Part shown: in pieces, positions 36,103 to 45,471 of the stretch
How the letters are laid out: every line of letters begins with the position of its first letter
Numbering within the stretch: position 1 is the first letter of the stretch
NCBI RefSeq assembly: GCF_030158815.1
Contig: NZ_BPFZ01000003.1
Coordinates: forward strand, 124,001 to 188,000
Origin: Candidatus Phycosocius spiralis
GTDB lineage: Bacteria; Pseudomonadota; Alphaproteobacteria; Caulobacterales; Aquidulcibacteraceae
Length of the DNA stretch: 64,000 nt
Reading direction: 5' to 3'
Program-made: the position numbers and the translations under genes
Notes under the pieces: model-generated
Told to the model about the DNA's origin: nothing
Seen by the model: only the letters and a program-made list of their open reading frames with translations
Databases searched by the model: none

Positions 36103-36597
36103 ATGCGTACAATTGATCTTACACCCTTATACCGTACCATCGTCGGTTTTGACCGGATGGCTCATCTGATCGAAAGCGGCTCGCGCCTAGACACGGCAAC
36201 CGGATGGCCGCCCTATAATATTGAGCAGACCGGTGACGATGCTTACCAAATTGAGTTGGCAGTCGCAGGCTTTGGTCCAGATGATTTGTCGATTGAGCTG
36301 AAAGAAGGCCTTTTGACCATCACTGGGAAAAAGCTCGGCAGCGATGAAAGCCGTAACTTCTTGCATCGCGGCATTGCAGAACGTGGATTTGAACGTCGGT
36401 TCCAATTGGCCGACCACGTTCGTGTAACCGGGGCCAATTTAGAACATGGCATGCTAAGCCTTGAATTGGTCCGTGAAGTGCCAGAAGCATTAAAGCCCCG
36501 CAAAATTGCGATCCAAGTTGGCGCAGCTAACTCAAGCGCTGGCGCAAATGACAGCCCATTGATTGAGGCAAAGTCTAAAGCCGGTCGTGCCGCCTAA
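36103..36597 (+). CDS. Small heat-shock protein, Hsp20/IbpA family
   Basis: This ATP-independent holdase binds unfolding proteins. The 164-residue product starts MRTIDLTPLYRTIVGFDRMA, the IbpA-type N terminus. An alpha-crystallin domain follows at about residues 36-135 (YNIEQTGDDAYQIELAVAGF, LTITGKK, HRGIAERGFERRFQLADHV, LEHGMLSLELVREVPEA). KPRKIAI near residue 135 corresponds to the C-terminal IxI-type anchor region. AGGAGG lies 5 bp before ATG inside a ROSE-like hairpin. A terminator follows. Confidence 0.96.
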   Translation: MRTIDLTPLYRTIVGFDRMAHLIESGSRLDTATGWPPYNIEQTGDDAYQIELAVAGFGPDDLSIELKEGLLTITGKKLGSDESRNFLHRGIAERGFERRFQLADHVRVTGANLEHGMLSLELVREVPEALKPRKIAIQVGAANSSAGANDSPLIEAKSKAGRAA

Positions 36598-36612
36598 AAT
36601 TTTGTGATGATG

Positions 36613-36648
36613 AAAGGCTGGTTGGGCATTGGGCCTAGCCAGCCTTTT
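36613..36648 (+). terminator. Rho-independent terminator of hsp20
   Basis: AAAGGCTGG (36613-36621) pairs perfectly with CCAGCCTTT (36639-36647). The 3' arm ends in a short T-run, 16 bp beyond the hsp20 stop. Confidence 0.7.
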
Positions 36649-36879
36649 GTGCCAGGGTAATGTATAAATGTGATGCCACATTTGCTAAGCCACAAGTCCT
36701 TTCGGTTTGGCAATATTTTCATCGACACGCGTTTAAATAAACTTGATTATTGACCTTAAATCATGGTCATGTCCGCCATCGAAACGTGCCAGATGCTGAT
36801 ATGATTTGTCAGCCTCCTTCACGATCATCAAGCCACATGACTTTAAGTCATTGATTAATCGTGGGGGAACGAGCTGTTC

Positions 36880-38259
36880 ATGTCACCAAATAAACCCTTC
36901 ATTGCGCTGCTGGCCTATAGTATCGGTCTTTTTGCTTTTACTGGCCAAGCGACTGCACAAAGTCTGCCTCATGCTAAGCACCTTACCCTTAGGACGCTGC
37001 CAGCTTCGGTCCTGCCCGCACGAATGGCAGCGGTGCGCGCGGTTTTACAAGATGGGGTGGATAAGAAAGTTGCTCCAGGGTTTTCAGCCGCCCTTATCGA
37101 TGGCTTTGGTCGAATTGAAACCACATATGTGGGCGTGGCCGATCTATCTGATGGTAAAGCCATCGATGGTGATACTATTTTTCGTCTCTTTTCAATGACT
37201 AAACCAATCACCGCAGTGGCCGTGATGATTTTGGTCGAAGAAGGAAAGTTGAAGCTAGATGCCCCCTTATCCACTTATATACCATCTTTTGCCAACACCG
37301 TTGTTTATGTTAGCGGTGAAACGGTTGAAAGCCTCAAAACAGAGCCGCAATCCCGCCCGCTAACGTTGCGCGACCTGTTGCGGCAATCGGCCGGCATGCC
37401 CTATTTTGGAGCTGAGAAGCCTGTAGAGCGCCTTTATGCGATGAAAGGGATTGAGCGCTCTCCGGGTGAAATGATACCAGACTTTAAGGGTCCAAGGGTC
37501 GCCAGTTTACAAGAATTAACTGATCGTATTGCAGCGATCCCCTTAGCCCATCAGCCTGGTGCAACTTACACATACGGCAATGCGATAGATGTACTTGGTC
37601 GGGTGGTTGAAATTGGCTCTGGTCAGAAACTGGGTGAATTCTTCAAAGAACGAATTTTTGCGCCTTTGGGCATGACCCACACAGGCTTTCAGGTGCAACC
37701 AGGGGATAGCGCGCATTTGGCAAATCTCTATGTCGCGGTCACGGCAAGCAAAAATTCCGAAGCTTTTTTTTCTCATAAAAGCCTAAAGGACATTCCACCC
37801 CATGAGGTCCCCCGCCCAGTAGATCCCCCAGCCATCAGCCCATGGCAATCCCCGGCACAGCTTGAATTTGGTGGTTCTGGCCTGGTTGGGACTTTGGGTG
37901 ATTATACACGGTTTGCGCGTATGATTGCGGGTGGCGGAGAACTTGATGGTGTTCGCCTTTTAAAAGCCACCACCATTGCAGAAATGGGCTCTGATCAATT
38001 GGGTAAAAAGGCAAGCGGTCATATAGCACAATATGGCTATAGCTATGGATTGGGATTTGGACGGGTAATGGATAGCGCCCTTTCTCATAGTGGCGCACCA
38101 AGTGGGACCATGTTTTGGAGCGGTGCCGCTGGAACCTTTTTCTGGGCTAATCCCAAAACAAAAGAGGCCGGCGTAATCATGACACAAGTGATTGGGGATT
38201 TTATTCGCGTCTACCAAGGGGCAGCCTGCCGCGCCGCGCATGGCGTTCCAGTCCAATAA
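36880..38259 (+). CDS. Exported serine hydrolase, beta-lactamase family
   Basis: The 459-residue protein has a signal peptide (IALLAYSIGLFAFTGQATAQ). It has SxxK in RLFSMTKPITAVAVM near residue 106 and YxN in YTYGNAIDVLGRVVE near residue 229. A GTMFWSGAAGTFFW segment near the end stands in the place of the third motif. It resembles EstB-like esterases rather than true class C enzymes. It is the third member of this superfamily in the window and is single in its transcript. Substrate unknown. Confidence 0.85.
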   Translation: MSPNKPFIALLAYSIGLFAFTGQATAQSLPHAKHLTLRTLPASVLPARMAAVRAVLQDGVDKKVAPGFSAALIDGFGRIETTYVGVADLSDGKAIDGDTIFRLFSMTKPITAVAVMILVEEGKLKLDAPLSTYIPSFANTVVYVSGETVESLKTEPQSRPLTLRDLLRQSAGMPYFGAEKPVERLYAMKGIERSPGEMIPDFKGPRVASLQELTDRIAAIPLAHQPGATYTYGNAIDVLGRVVEIGSGQKLGEFFKERIFAPLGMTHTGFQVQPGDSAHLANLYVAVTASKNSEAFFSHKSLKDIPPHEVPRPVDPPAISPWQSPAQLEFGGSGLVGTLGDYTRFARMIAGGGELDGVRLLKATTIAEMGSDQLGKKASGHIAQYGYSYGLGFGRVMDSALSHSGAPSGTMFWSGAAGTFFWANPKTKEAGVIMTQVIGDFIRVYQGAACRAAHGVPVQ

Positions 38260-38338
38260 AGATACAAAGCCTTCAAAGCCTTTATGACCCTCACCTTTAG
38301 CTATTGACGCCCCTTCATACGGGCGACACTGTTGGGGG

Positions 38339-39721
38339 ATGACTGATCCAGATACGGCCGCCCCAACCCGCCACCTCTCGATATCCTATGTGGTGTTGAT
38401 TGCGGTTGGTATGGTTGTAGGAGCAGGGATTTTTAAATCCCCAGCTTTGGTGGCCCAGAATGTGGGTACGCCTTTGGCGGTTTATGGTGTGTGGATCTTT
38501 GGCGGTTTAATCACTATGATCGGTGCCTTGTGTTATAGCGAGCTATCAACCGCTTATCCCCATGCTGGTGGCGATTATCATTTTTTGACAAAAGCCTATG
38601 GTACCACCTTTGGCTTTAGCTTTGCTTGGGCACGGTTTGCTATCATCAATACTGGATCCATCGCGCTTTTGGGCTTTGTCATTGGCGATTATCTCAATCT
38701 AGTCTGGAACCTCGGGCCCCACGGCCCCGCCCTTTACGCGTTTGGGGCCGTGGTGATCATGACAGCCTTTAATCTGCGTGGCACCCAAGGTGGTGTCGCC
38801 GCAGATTATGTCATCACGTGTCTGGAAGTCTTGGGCCTATTGATGCTGGCCGCTGCCGCAGCGTGGCTTGTATTGCAAGCTATACCACCCACCACAATAG
38901 GTTCTGGAAACCCGCCTGATCTGGCTGGCGTAGGTTATGGCTTGGTGTTTGTGTTGCTGGCTTTTGGGGGATGGAGTGAGATGGCCACCCTTTCTGCTGA
39001 AATCAAAATTACCCGTAATGGACCAAATCAAAGCATGGTGATCGCTTTGGTTAGCGCCGTTGCCATCATCACGGCTTTATACCTTCTAGCCAATTGGGCA
39101 TTGTTGCGCGGCTTGGGTATCGAAGGACTGGCGCGATCGGAGACGCCGGCCGCTGATTTGATGGTACGTGCTTTTGGGCCAGATGCGGGCATCTTATTAG
39201 CTATTGGTGTCGCAGCAGCTGCGATCACCTCCATCAATGGGACCATGATCGTTGGTGCACGCACCACTTATGCCGCAGCCCATGACCGAGAGGCCTTTTC
39301 ATGGATCGCAACTTGGGACCGCGCCAGAGGCATTCCAAGCCAAGCTTTTTTAGCCCAAGGTGCCGTCTCGATTGCCCTCGTAGCACTTGGCGCATTTTAC
39401 CATGGATTTGCGACCTTAGTGGATTATACTGCACCGGTCTATTGGGCCTATTTGACAGCCAGCGGGCTAGCTGTGATCCGATTACGCCAAACACAGCCAC
39501 ATTTTTCACGCCCGTTCAAAGTGCCTTTTTATCCGTTTTTGCCGCTATTTTTTGCTGCAAGCAGTGCCGCGATGCTGTGGTCATCGCTGAATTATGTCAA
39601 AGTTGGAGCGCTCTTTGGGGTTGGCGTTGTGGCTGTTGGAATTGGCTTGGCGCTTATCACAAAGCCTTTAAAAGTGAAAATGATGAAATCCACTGGCCAA
39701 AACACCAATAAGCCAGTTTAA
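38339..39721 (+). CDS. APC-family amino-acid permease
   Basis: The 460-residue membrane protein has about twelve helices. The APC signature is GMVVGAGIFKSPALVAQNVG in helix 1, and LCYSELSTAYPHAGGDYHFL follows in helix 3. LAFGGWSEMATLSAEIK in helix 6 carries the substrate-site residues. It looks closest to amino-acid/polyamine antiporters of the LAT/YhdG type. The substrate is not readable. Its last 54 bp overlap the 3' end of convergent exoD. Confidence 0.9.
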   Translation: MTDPDTAAPTRHLSISYVVLIAVGMVVGAGIFKSPALVAQNVGTPLAVYGVWIFGGLITMIGALCYSELSTAYPHAGGDYHFLTKAYGTTFGFSFAWARFAIINTGSIALLGFVIGDYLNLVWNLGPHGPALYAFGAVVIMTAFNLRGTQGGVAADYVITCLEVLGLLMLAAAAAWLVLQAIPPTTIGSGNPPDLAGVGYGLVFVLLAFGGWSEMATLSAEIKITRNGPNQSMVIALVSAVAIITALYLLANWALLRGLGIEGLARSETPAADLMVRAFGPDAGILLAIGVAAAAITSINGTMIVGARTTYAAAHDREAFSWIATWDRARGIPSQAFLAQGAVSIALVALGAFYHGFATLVDYTAPVYWAYLTASGLAVIRLRQTQPHFSRPFKVPFYPFLPLFFAASSAAMLWSSLNYVKVGALFGVGVVAVGIGLALITKPLKVKMMKSTGQNTNKPV

Positions 39722-40354
39722 CCCAGCAAAAGTCACCCCAATAGCCAAGGGCACGACCAAAAGGCTAATCAAGAAAAAAATGAAAGAAATAAGCGAAAAC
39801 AGGCCGTCGCGCTGTAAAAGCGCAATAGCAAGGGCTGCAATACTCATCCCAGGAAGCCAATTGCCACCCATAATCGGCAAAACCAATACGCCAGCCAAGA
39901 TCAAGGTTTGTATGCCAAACCAAATAGTTGCAGGCTTTTGGGTCAGAAATTGAATGCGCGGGGAAACGAGTTTTTCGATTCGAAGCAACATTGGCATGGA
40001 AACATCGATACATTTGCGAAAGGTGGTGGTTTCAATCGTTAAGTCGCCAATCCGCTTGGGAATCCAAGGCCGACCCGCCCCAAAAATCATTTGTAGGGCT
40101 GGGGCAACCAATAAAAGTCCGAAAATCGTTGAAATTCCCGGCACATTGGGGATGCAATTGGGCAGCGCCAAAATCAAGAGCAACAACCCAAACGCGCGCC
40201 CGTCAAGGCGCATTAAAACATCACGCACCGCGATTTTCTCTTCACCTGGAAATGCTTCATGCAAATCTTTGAGAAGATCTGAGGTTTTAGGCGGCAATGG
40301 AGCGCGCAAGATCAAAGTCCTATTTAGCAACCTACATGGCGCTCGACCGCACAT
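39668..40354 (-). CDS. ExoD-family membrane protein
   Basis: The product (about 228 residues) has FGLLLLILALPNCIPNVPGI, a hallmark of the ExoD family, then FGLLLVAPALQMIFG and several membrane helices. In Sinorhizobium ExoD affects exopolysaccharide production and alkali sensitivity; the biochemical role is unknown. The start is uncertain: ATG 40354 has no good ribosome site, the frame opens at a TTG at 40396, and TTG codons closer to the conserved part are possible. It overlaps the permease gene tail to tail. Confidence 0.85.
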   Translation of the reverse strand: MCGRAPCRLLNRTLILRAPLPPKTSDLLKDLHEAFPGEEKIAVRDVLMRLDGRAFGLLLLILALPNCIPNVPGISTIFGLLLVAPALQMIFGAGRPWIPKRIGDLTIETTTFRKCIDVSMPMLLRIEKLVSPRIQFLTQKPATIWFGIQTLILAGVLVLPIMGGNWLPGMSIAALAIALLQRDGLFSLISFIFFLISLLVVPLAIGVTFAGLNWLIGVLASGFHHFHF

Positions 40355-40479
40355 ATCGTAAGCAATGACGGCAGAAGAAGGGCCACCGCTGCGCAAAAAT
40401 ATAAACTGTGACCCTATCTATCACAGACTAAGTTATTGTTCAGTTAGCAACGCTTTTAATGTTCACTTTTTTGTATCTG

Positions 40480-41079
40480 TTAAGCTGGGAATTTGCTCTG
40501 ATTGGCTTTAGCAATGCCGCGTGCTTTAGCGATCAAGCCTGCAACACCAATGCCCGAACCGGCCTTCAGATCGGTTGTATAGTCGCGAATCGTACCATCA
40601 GGGCCAACGATGACAAAGCTCGGCACCCATTTAATCTGCCACGCTTTATAGGCAGCGCTATCGTCATCAATGGCGACAGGGAAACGGTAGTTCTTTTCGG
40701 TAAAAAAGGGCTCCAACCCACCCCATCGGCCATACCGTCCACGCGTATGAATCCCGATAAATCTCAGTTTTTTATCACCTTTAATCAGACGATTAAGCGC
40801 TGCGACATCATCAACATCGGCCAAACAATCTGGACACCAAATGCCCCAAAATTGCACTATGGTTGTTTTGCCGATAAAGTCCTTATTGGTAAACCGACCC
40901 CCATCAAGCCTTGCCAAATCTGTAGCAGGGGCTTTTTGACCGATCAGATCATAGCTACGTGGACGCGGATCGACGGGCGGGGTCGTTGGCGCTGTGGTTT
41001 GAGCCAAAGCAGGATTTACACCCAATGCACAGCCTGCGGCTAAGGTTTTTAAAGTCATACGGCGATCTATGCTCAACAT
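40480..41079 (-). CDS. TlpA-like periplasmic thioredoxin-fold protein
   Basis: The 199-residue product has a twin-arginine-like signal (MLSIDRRMTLKTLAAGCALG). A thioredoxin fold follows, with VQFWGIWCPDCLADVDDVAA (WCxxC redox centre) and the cis-Pro region WVPSFVIVGPDGTIRD. Such proteins reduce or pass electrons to exported thiol proteins, for example in cytochrome maturation, but the target here is unknown. The open frame extends to 41127; ATG 41079 fits the signal better. Confidence 0.85.
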   Translation of the reverse strand: MLSIDRRMTLKTLAAGCALGVNPALAQTTAPTTPPVDPRPRSYDLIGQKAPATDLARLDGGRFTNKDFIGKTTIVQFWGIWCPDCLADVDDVAALNRLIKGDKKLRFIGIHTRGRYGRWGGLEPFFTEKNYRFPVAIDDDSAAYKAWQIKWVPSFVIVGPDGTIRDYTTDLKAGSGIGVAGLIAKARGIAKANQSKFPA

Positions 41080-41169
41080 CCTATCTCTATTCCTATCTAT
41101 ACAGGCGCGAATGGCCATAGCGACCATTTCTTTAACCCATTACCAATGATGTGCACCAGAGTGTAGGGT

Positions 41170-42372
41170 TTAGTAAATCTCAAACAAACCGGCAGCACCC
41201 ATGCCACCACCTATACACATGGTTACTACGCCCCATTGGATGTTGTGGCCAGCTTTTTTCCGGCGCCGGCCCTCTAGTAAGATGTGGCCTGCACAACGCG
41301 CACCTGTCATACCGAATGGATGGCCAATCGCAATCGAACCGCCATTTACATTGAATTTCTCTGGATCAATCCCCAAACGATCGCGCGAATAGAGGCATTG
41401 GCTGGCGAAAGCCTCATTCAGCTCCCACAAATCAATGTCATCTACGGACAAACCCGCCCGCTCCAAAAGACGTGGGACAGCGAATACGGGGCCAATCCCC
41501 ATTTCGTCGGGCTCACACCCCGCAACCGCGAAACCAGCAAATCGGCCAAGCGGTTCAATCCCGCGCTTTTCAGCTGCCTTGGCTTCCATCACTACCACCG
41601 CCGCTGCACCATCGGATAATTGAGAGGCATTGCCAGCGGTAATGAAATGCTCTGGCCCGCGAACTGGCTTTAACGAAGCCAAGCCTTCCAATGTGGTATC
41701 AGGGCGATTACACTCATCGCGGTTGACTGTGACATCCACGATTGAGGTTTCGCCCGTGGCCTTGTCCACGACCTTCATCTTGGTGGCCATGGGGACGATT
41801 TCGTCCTTATAATAGCTCGCAGCTTGGGCAGCGGCGATTCGTTGCTGGCTGCGCAAAGCATATTCATCTTGATATTCACGGCTCACATTATATCTCTTAG
41901 CAACAATATCAGCGGTTTCAATCATTGGCATCCAAAGCTCTGGCTTGATGCTCATCAGATAATCTTCGCGATAATTAGACAGGTTCATCGTGCCACTGGC
42001 CGACACCAAAGAGATCGACTCAACGCCGCCGCCAATTGCCGCTTCAGCTCCGCTTTGGGTAATATAATTGGCGGCCATTGCAATGGCTTGCAAACCGGAG
42101 GAGCAAAAGCGATTGATTGTGGTTCCAGACGTCGTTACAGGGCAACCCGCCCAGATCGCTGCATTGCGGGCAACATTGGCACCTGTTGCACCCTCTGGCT
42201 GCCCAGCACCCATATAAACATCCTCAATAAAGCCAGGCTCAATGCGCGCGCGCTCAATCGCATGTTTAATCGCATGGCCGGCCATGGCTGCGCCATGGGT
42301 CATGTTAAATCCACCACGAAGTGACTTTGCTAAGCCCGTCCGGGCAGTTGATACAATTACGGCATCGCGCAT
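41170..42372 (-). CDS. Acetyl-CoA C-acyltransferase (thiolase)
   Basis: The 400-residue protein has the acyl-enzyme Cys in NRFCSSGLQAIAMA near residue 90, the His in NVNGGSIAIGHPFGMTGAR and the second Cys in VTMCIGGGMGAAGLFEI. GVESISLVSASGTMNLSNY is typical of beta-oxidation (FadA-like) enzymes. ATG 42372 (MRDAVIVS) fits the family start; the frame opens 18 codons earlier. It is single, with no hydratase/dehydrogenase partner. A second thiolase is encoded at 50485. Confidence 0.92.
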   Translation of the reverse strand: MRDAVIVSTARTGLAKSLRGGFNMTHGAAMAGHAIKHAIERARIEPGFIEDVYMGAGQPEGATGANVARNAAIWAGCPVTTSGTTINRFCSSGLQAIAMAANYITQSGAEAAIGGGVESISLVSASGTMNLSNYREDYLMSIKPELWMPMIETADIVAKRYNVSREYQDEYALRSQQRIAAAQAASYYKDEIVPMATKMKVVDKATGETSIVDVTVNRDECNRPDTTLEGLASLKPVRGPEHFITAGNASQLSDGAAAVVVMEAKAAEKRGIEPLGRFAGFAVAGCEPDEMGIGPVFAVPRLLERAGLSVDDIDLWELNEAFASQCLYSRDRLGIDPEKFNVNGGSIAIGHPFGMTGARCAGHILLEGRRRKKAGHNIQWGVVTMCIGGGMGAAGLFEIY

Positions 42373-42540
42373 GATTGCAGCTCCTCTATGAAATGGTGCT
42401 TCGATGTGTGATCCAACGTTAAACAAGTCATAGCGGCTGCGCGCATGATTGAAAGTGCAAAATTGAGATTTACCCTAGCCGGTTTGCACAAAAACGCGCT
42501 CTGCATGGGCAAAGTCTTAATCCAACCTTAAAAGGATACC

Positions 42541-43660
42541 ATGTTGCTGACAACCAAACCAAAAGCGCTAGAATTTTTTCCGGGGGTGGCTTGGCCCGAT
42601 TGAGTTTGAGCAGGCAGTTTGTCATTGTCTGGGCCAATGATTAAGATGCTGGAAAATACCAAACTTACCACGCCAATTTTGGTTCATCTGAGCTGGTTGA
42701 AGCTGATATTGCTGACCTCAGTGGCGCTGACTTGCCGAGAAATATCACCTTGGCCTGGGCGAGTTTTCCCTGTCAAGACCTTTCCCTTGCGGGGGATCGA
42801 TTGGGCCATGCAGGCCAACGATCAGGCACATTCTATCACTTTACAGCGAGAATACATGAGCTGGTCCTGCGTGGTGACCCCCCCAGCGTTTTGGTGATTG
42901 AGAATGTCATGGGCCTATTAAACTCCAGAGGTGGCCAAGATTATGTGGCTGTCGTGACAGCGCTGCGCCATCTAGGCTATCGGTCAGGTTGTTAGGAGAT
43001 GGATGCATCTTGGTTTTTACCCCAATCAAGGCCCCGCCTATTCATCGTCGCGATCGCAAAAGATCGCCCAATTCCAGCTTATCTGCTGGCTTCACCCATA
43101 AGACCTTGTGTCTTTATAACTCCTGCGGTGCGCAATGCCGTAAGATGACTGCCGCAAGAATTGGTGCGTGCCAACATTGATTGGTTTGTCACCAATCCTA
43201 CACCGCCAAACCAAAATCTGATCGACCTATTAGACGATATCGATCCGCCTTGGTGGAGTGTTTCACGTACAGCGCGACTGATCAGCCAACTCAGCCCGAA
43301 GCATCTGGCCGCCGTGCACGCCCCCAAGCGACAGGTCAGCGCCTGATTGGCACAGCTTATCGAAGAACCAGAACAGAAATTGATAAAAAGTATCAGCGCG
43401 CCGAAGTCCGCTTCGACATTAAAGTCGGCTGTTTGCGAACCCCGGCCGAGGGATCTTCGTGGCAATTTCTTCTGATGATCGAAGGCCCGTCCATCAAAGC
43501 GCGCGCCTTGACCCCCCGCGAGGCAATGCGTCTTATGGGGGTCGATGCATCCTACCAGCTCCCGCAGGGTCAACTTGCGGCCTTGAGGATTGCTGGCGAT
43601 GGTGTGGCGGTACCGGTGGTCTGTTGGCTTAGTGAGCATCTACTCAGCCGCCTTGTCTAA
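42541..43660 (+). pseudogene. Decayed C5-cytosine DNA methyltransferase
   Basis: The gene starts at ATG 42541 (MLLTTKPKALEFF, motif I beginning), with an AAAGGATA ribosome site. One missing base near 42580 shifts the frame to GGGLARLSLSRQFVIVWAND. Then follow in-frame stops at 42642, 42993 and 43146, and another shift near 43340. The read-through still shows the catalytic motif IV (ASFPCQDLSLAG), ENV (motif VI), the SRPRLFIVAIAKDRP segment (motif VIII), and ARALTPREAMRLMGV with GDGVAVPVV (motifs IX-X). It is a solitary Dcm-like enzyme with no endonuclease gene nearby. Conservation between the lesions suggests recent loss. Confidence 0.85.
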
Positions 43661-43877
43661 GTCGGCAACACCTTAGTCTAGGGATCCTATAAACACCACA
43701 AAAGCGTATGCATTCTTGGGCTGCCGCGTGTGAACCAGTGGTGCTATAACACCAGTGCTTCTGCCCTCACTGGGTAGCTGCGGCTGACAACGCGCATGAT
43801 CATGCCGTCATAAGCCTATGACTTTTATTTATATTAGGGTCCATGCACTATAGCAGACAGTGAGCCTGGGAATTGAG

Positions 43878-44516
43878 ATGTCAGCTTCCTTCAACTTCAG
43901 TGACCCATGGTTGCGATTTTTAAACGAGGTAAATCCTTGTGAACCTCAGGCCATTCAGGCGCATCGGAATCAAGTGGCAGAGGGTGAAGCTCTCCCAGAC
44001 CCGATGCCGGAAGACGAAAGCGCTTTTCTTGGCTTTTTGCTGCGCCAACTCGATGTGCGCTTAGCCGTTCAAGTGGGTGGCTCAGCCGGATATGCCGCAT
44101 TGATCGCAGCCGAAGCGGTGCGTCATAATGCAGGACCGGGCGGCAGAGTTTTTACATTCAGCGATACGGGGGACTTTACTAAGACTGCGAGGTCACTTTG
44201 GCAAAGCGCAGGTGTTGAGAGTACCATCAATTGCGATCCTTCCCCAGCCCGGCAAGGCCTAAACGATTTAGCACTATCAGGCTATGAGGGTCGGATAGAC
44301 TTTGTTTGGATCGACCGCGACGTCATTGTTGGTCTTGAGCTTTATGAGCAAGCGCTCACTATTCTGCATACTGGCGGTACTCTTGTGTTTGCAGGCGCGC
44401 GTTCTCAAACCAGTGGTGTTCAAGACATCGCACGCTTCGCGCATAAGGATCAGCGCGTGCGTTCGGTCGTGTCAACAAGTGGTGACGGACTATTGCTGAT
44501 CACAAAGACCTCATGA
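43878..44516 (+). CDS. O-methyltransferase-like class I SAM protein
   Basis: The 212-residue protein resembles small O-methyltransferases of the catechol/caffeoyl-CoA type. ESAFLGFLLRQLDVRLAVQV leads into GGSAGYAALIAAEAV (motif I region). A DFVWIDRDVIVGLELYEQAL segment corresponds to the metal-site helix, and ILHTGGTLVFAGA follows. The motif I glycines are kept, but the acidic metal ligands are only partly clear, so activity is uncertain. I start at ATG 43878, though a GTG at 43860 is in frame. It is convergent with the DUF1444-like gene. Confidence 0.7.
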   Translation: MSASFNFSDPWLRFLNEVNPCEPQAIQAHRNQVAEGEALPDPMPEDESAFLGFLLRQLDVRLAVQVGGSAGYAALIAAEAVRHNAGPGGRVFTFSDTGDFTKTARSLWQSAGVESTINCDPSPARQGLNDLALSGYEGRIDFVWIDRDVIVGLELYEQALTILHTGGTLVFAGARSQTSGVQDIARFAHKDQRVRSVVSTSGDGLLLITKTS

Positions 44517-44538
44517 TTAGCGCGCTCAAGCATTGAAT

Positions 44539-45471
44539 TTAGTTCACGACCCAATTTGAGCCGCGCCGGATCAAAACAGTGCTGGACAAGGCTCCAGATC
44601 CACTGCTGGTAGCGGCAATGGCTTTCAGGCGCTTTATGTCACGCGGACGATCCGCACGGCCAACCACTAGCCGATCACGGGTTGGGATGGTTACCGCCAC
44701 CGGGCCACCCAATTGACGTTGCAAGCCCGACCAAACCGCATCAATCGTCAGCAGACTGGTGGCATATACCAAATCTGAGGGTGCTTCTAAAAGACCATCC
44801 TTTGCAATCCAATGTACTTCTTGGATCGCAGCGGCGGTATTGGCGCGCGCCAAATCAAATGCTTGGGTTACCCCCAAATTTAAGTCAGCTAAGCGACCAA
44901 TTGGCATCAAAGCAATTGTCGTTGGGGTATCGCCAACCACCACTTCCTCTAAGCCCTCAACGAAAGGGCGACGTAAAACCGCATTAGGATGTCCCTGAAA
45001 TGCGGTTTGCTCTTCAAAGAGGTTGATAGCAGTACTTGTCCGGATAACCACGCGCAATTGGGCGAGCTTAAATGGATCATTACGCGTCAAAAGACTTGCC
45101 ACATTTGACACAAAGCGGCGATACTCGCCCTCTCGGTTTGCACCTGGTGCATTTAACCGAGTATGTAATGTATCAAGGCGGACATTGATCTCAGAATAGG
45201 CCATGATTCGCAATTCATTGGGCTTTGCTTCAATAGTTTCTATACCGCGCACACTTGGCAGTTTGGCCAAGCGCGTTTGCATCTCTAAGGCGACCTCTTG
45301 CATGGAGATCGCCGCCGCAACCGGAACTGGGGCAGGCGTTGGAATGCTTGGTTCCCCGACAACTTGAGGTGATTGCGCCTGCGCACTACCGATACATGCC
45401 TGCGCGCAGAGGGTTGCGCCGAGCAAGGCGAGCATACGCCGAAAAAGAGAATGACCTAAGTGCAAGCACAT
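44539..45471 (-). CDS. Exported DUF1444-like protein, unknown function
   Basis: The 310-residue protein has a signal peptide (hydrophobic residues 12-30, cut after SAQA) and a Pro-rich linker. Its globular part has VVVGDTPTTIALMPIGRLAD followed by a helix LGVTQAFDLARANTAA, reminiscent of the DUF1444/YtpQ family. It begins next to the astD stop and may be the last gene of the ast transcript, in the place where astB stands in some relatives. Function not known. Confidence 0.6.
   Translation of the reverse strand: MCLHLGHSLFRRMLALLGATLCAQACIGSAQAQSPQVVGEPSIPTPAPVPVAAAISMQEVALEMQTRLAKLPSVRGIETIEAKPNELRIMAYSEINVRLDTLHTRLNAPGANREGEYRRFVSNVASLLTRNDPFKLAQLRVVIRTSTAINLFEEQTAFQGHPNAVLRRPFVEGLEEVVVGDTPTTIALMPIGRLADLNLGVTQAFDLARANTAAAIQEVHWIAKDGLLEAPSDLVYATSLLTIDAVWSGLQRQLGGPVAVTIPTRDRLVVGRADRPRDIKRLKAIAATSSGSGALSSTVLIRRGSNWVVN

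Noticed and set aside
43860-44516. Reading the O-methyltransferase-like gene as part of the neighbouring DNA methyltransferase remnant
   Set aside because: It has its own SAM motif order typical of small O-methyltransferases, an intact frame, and is separated from the remnant by about 200 bp.
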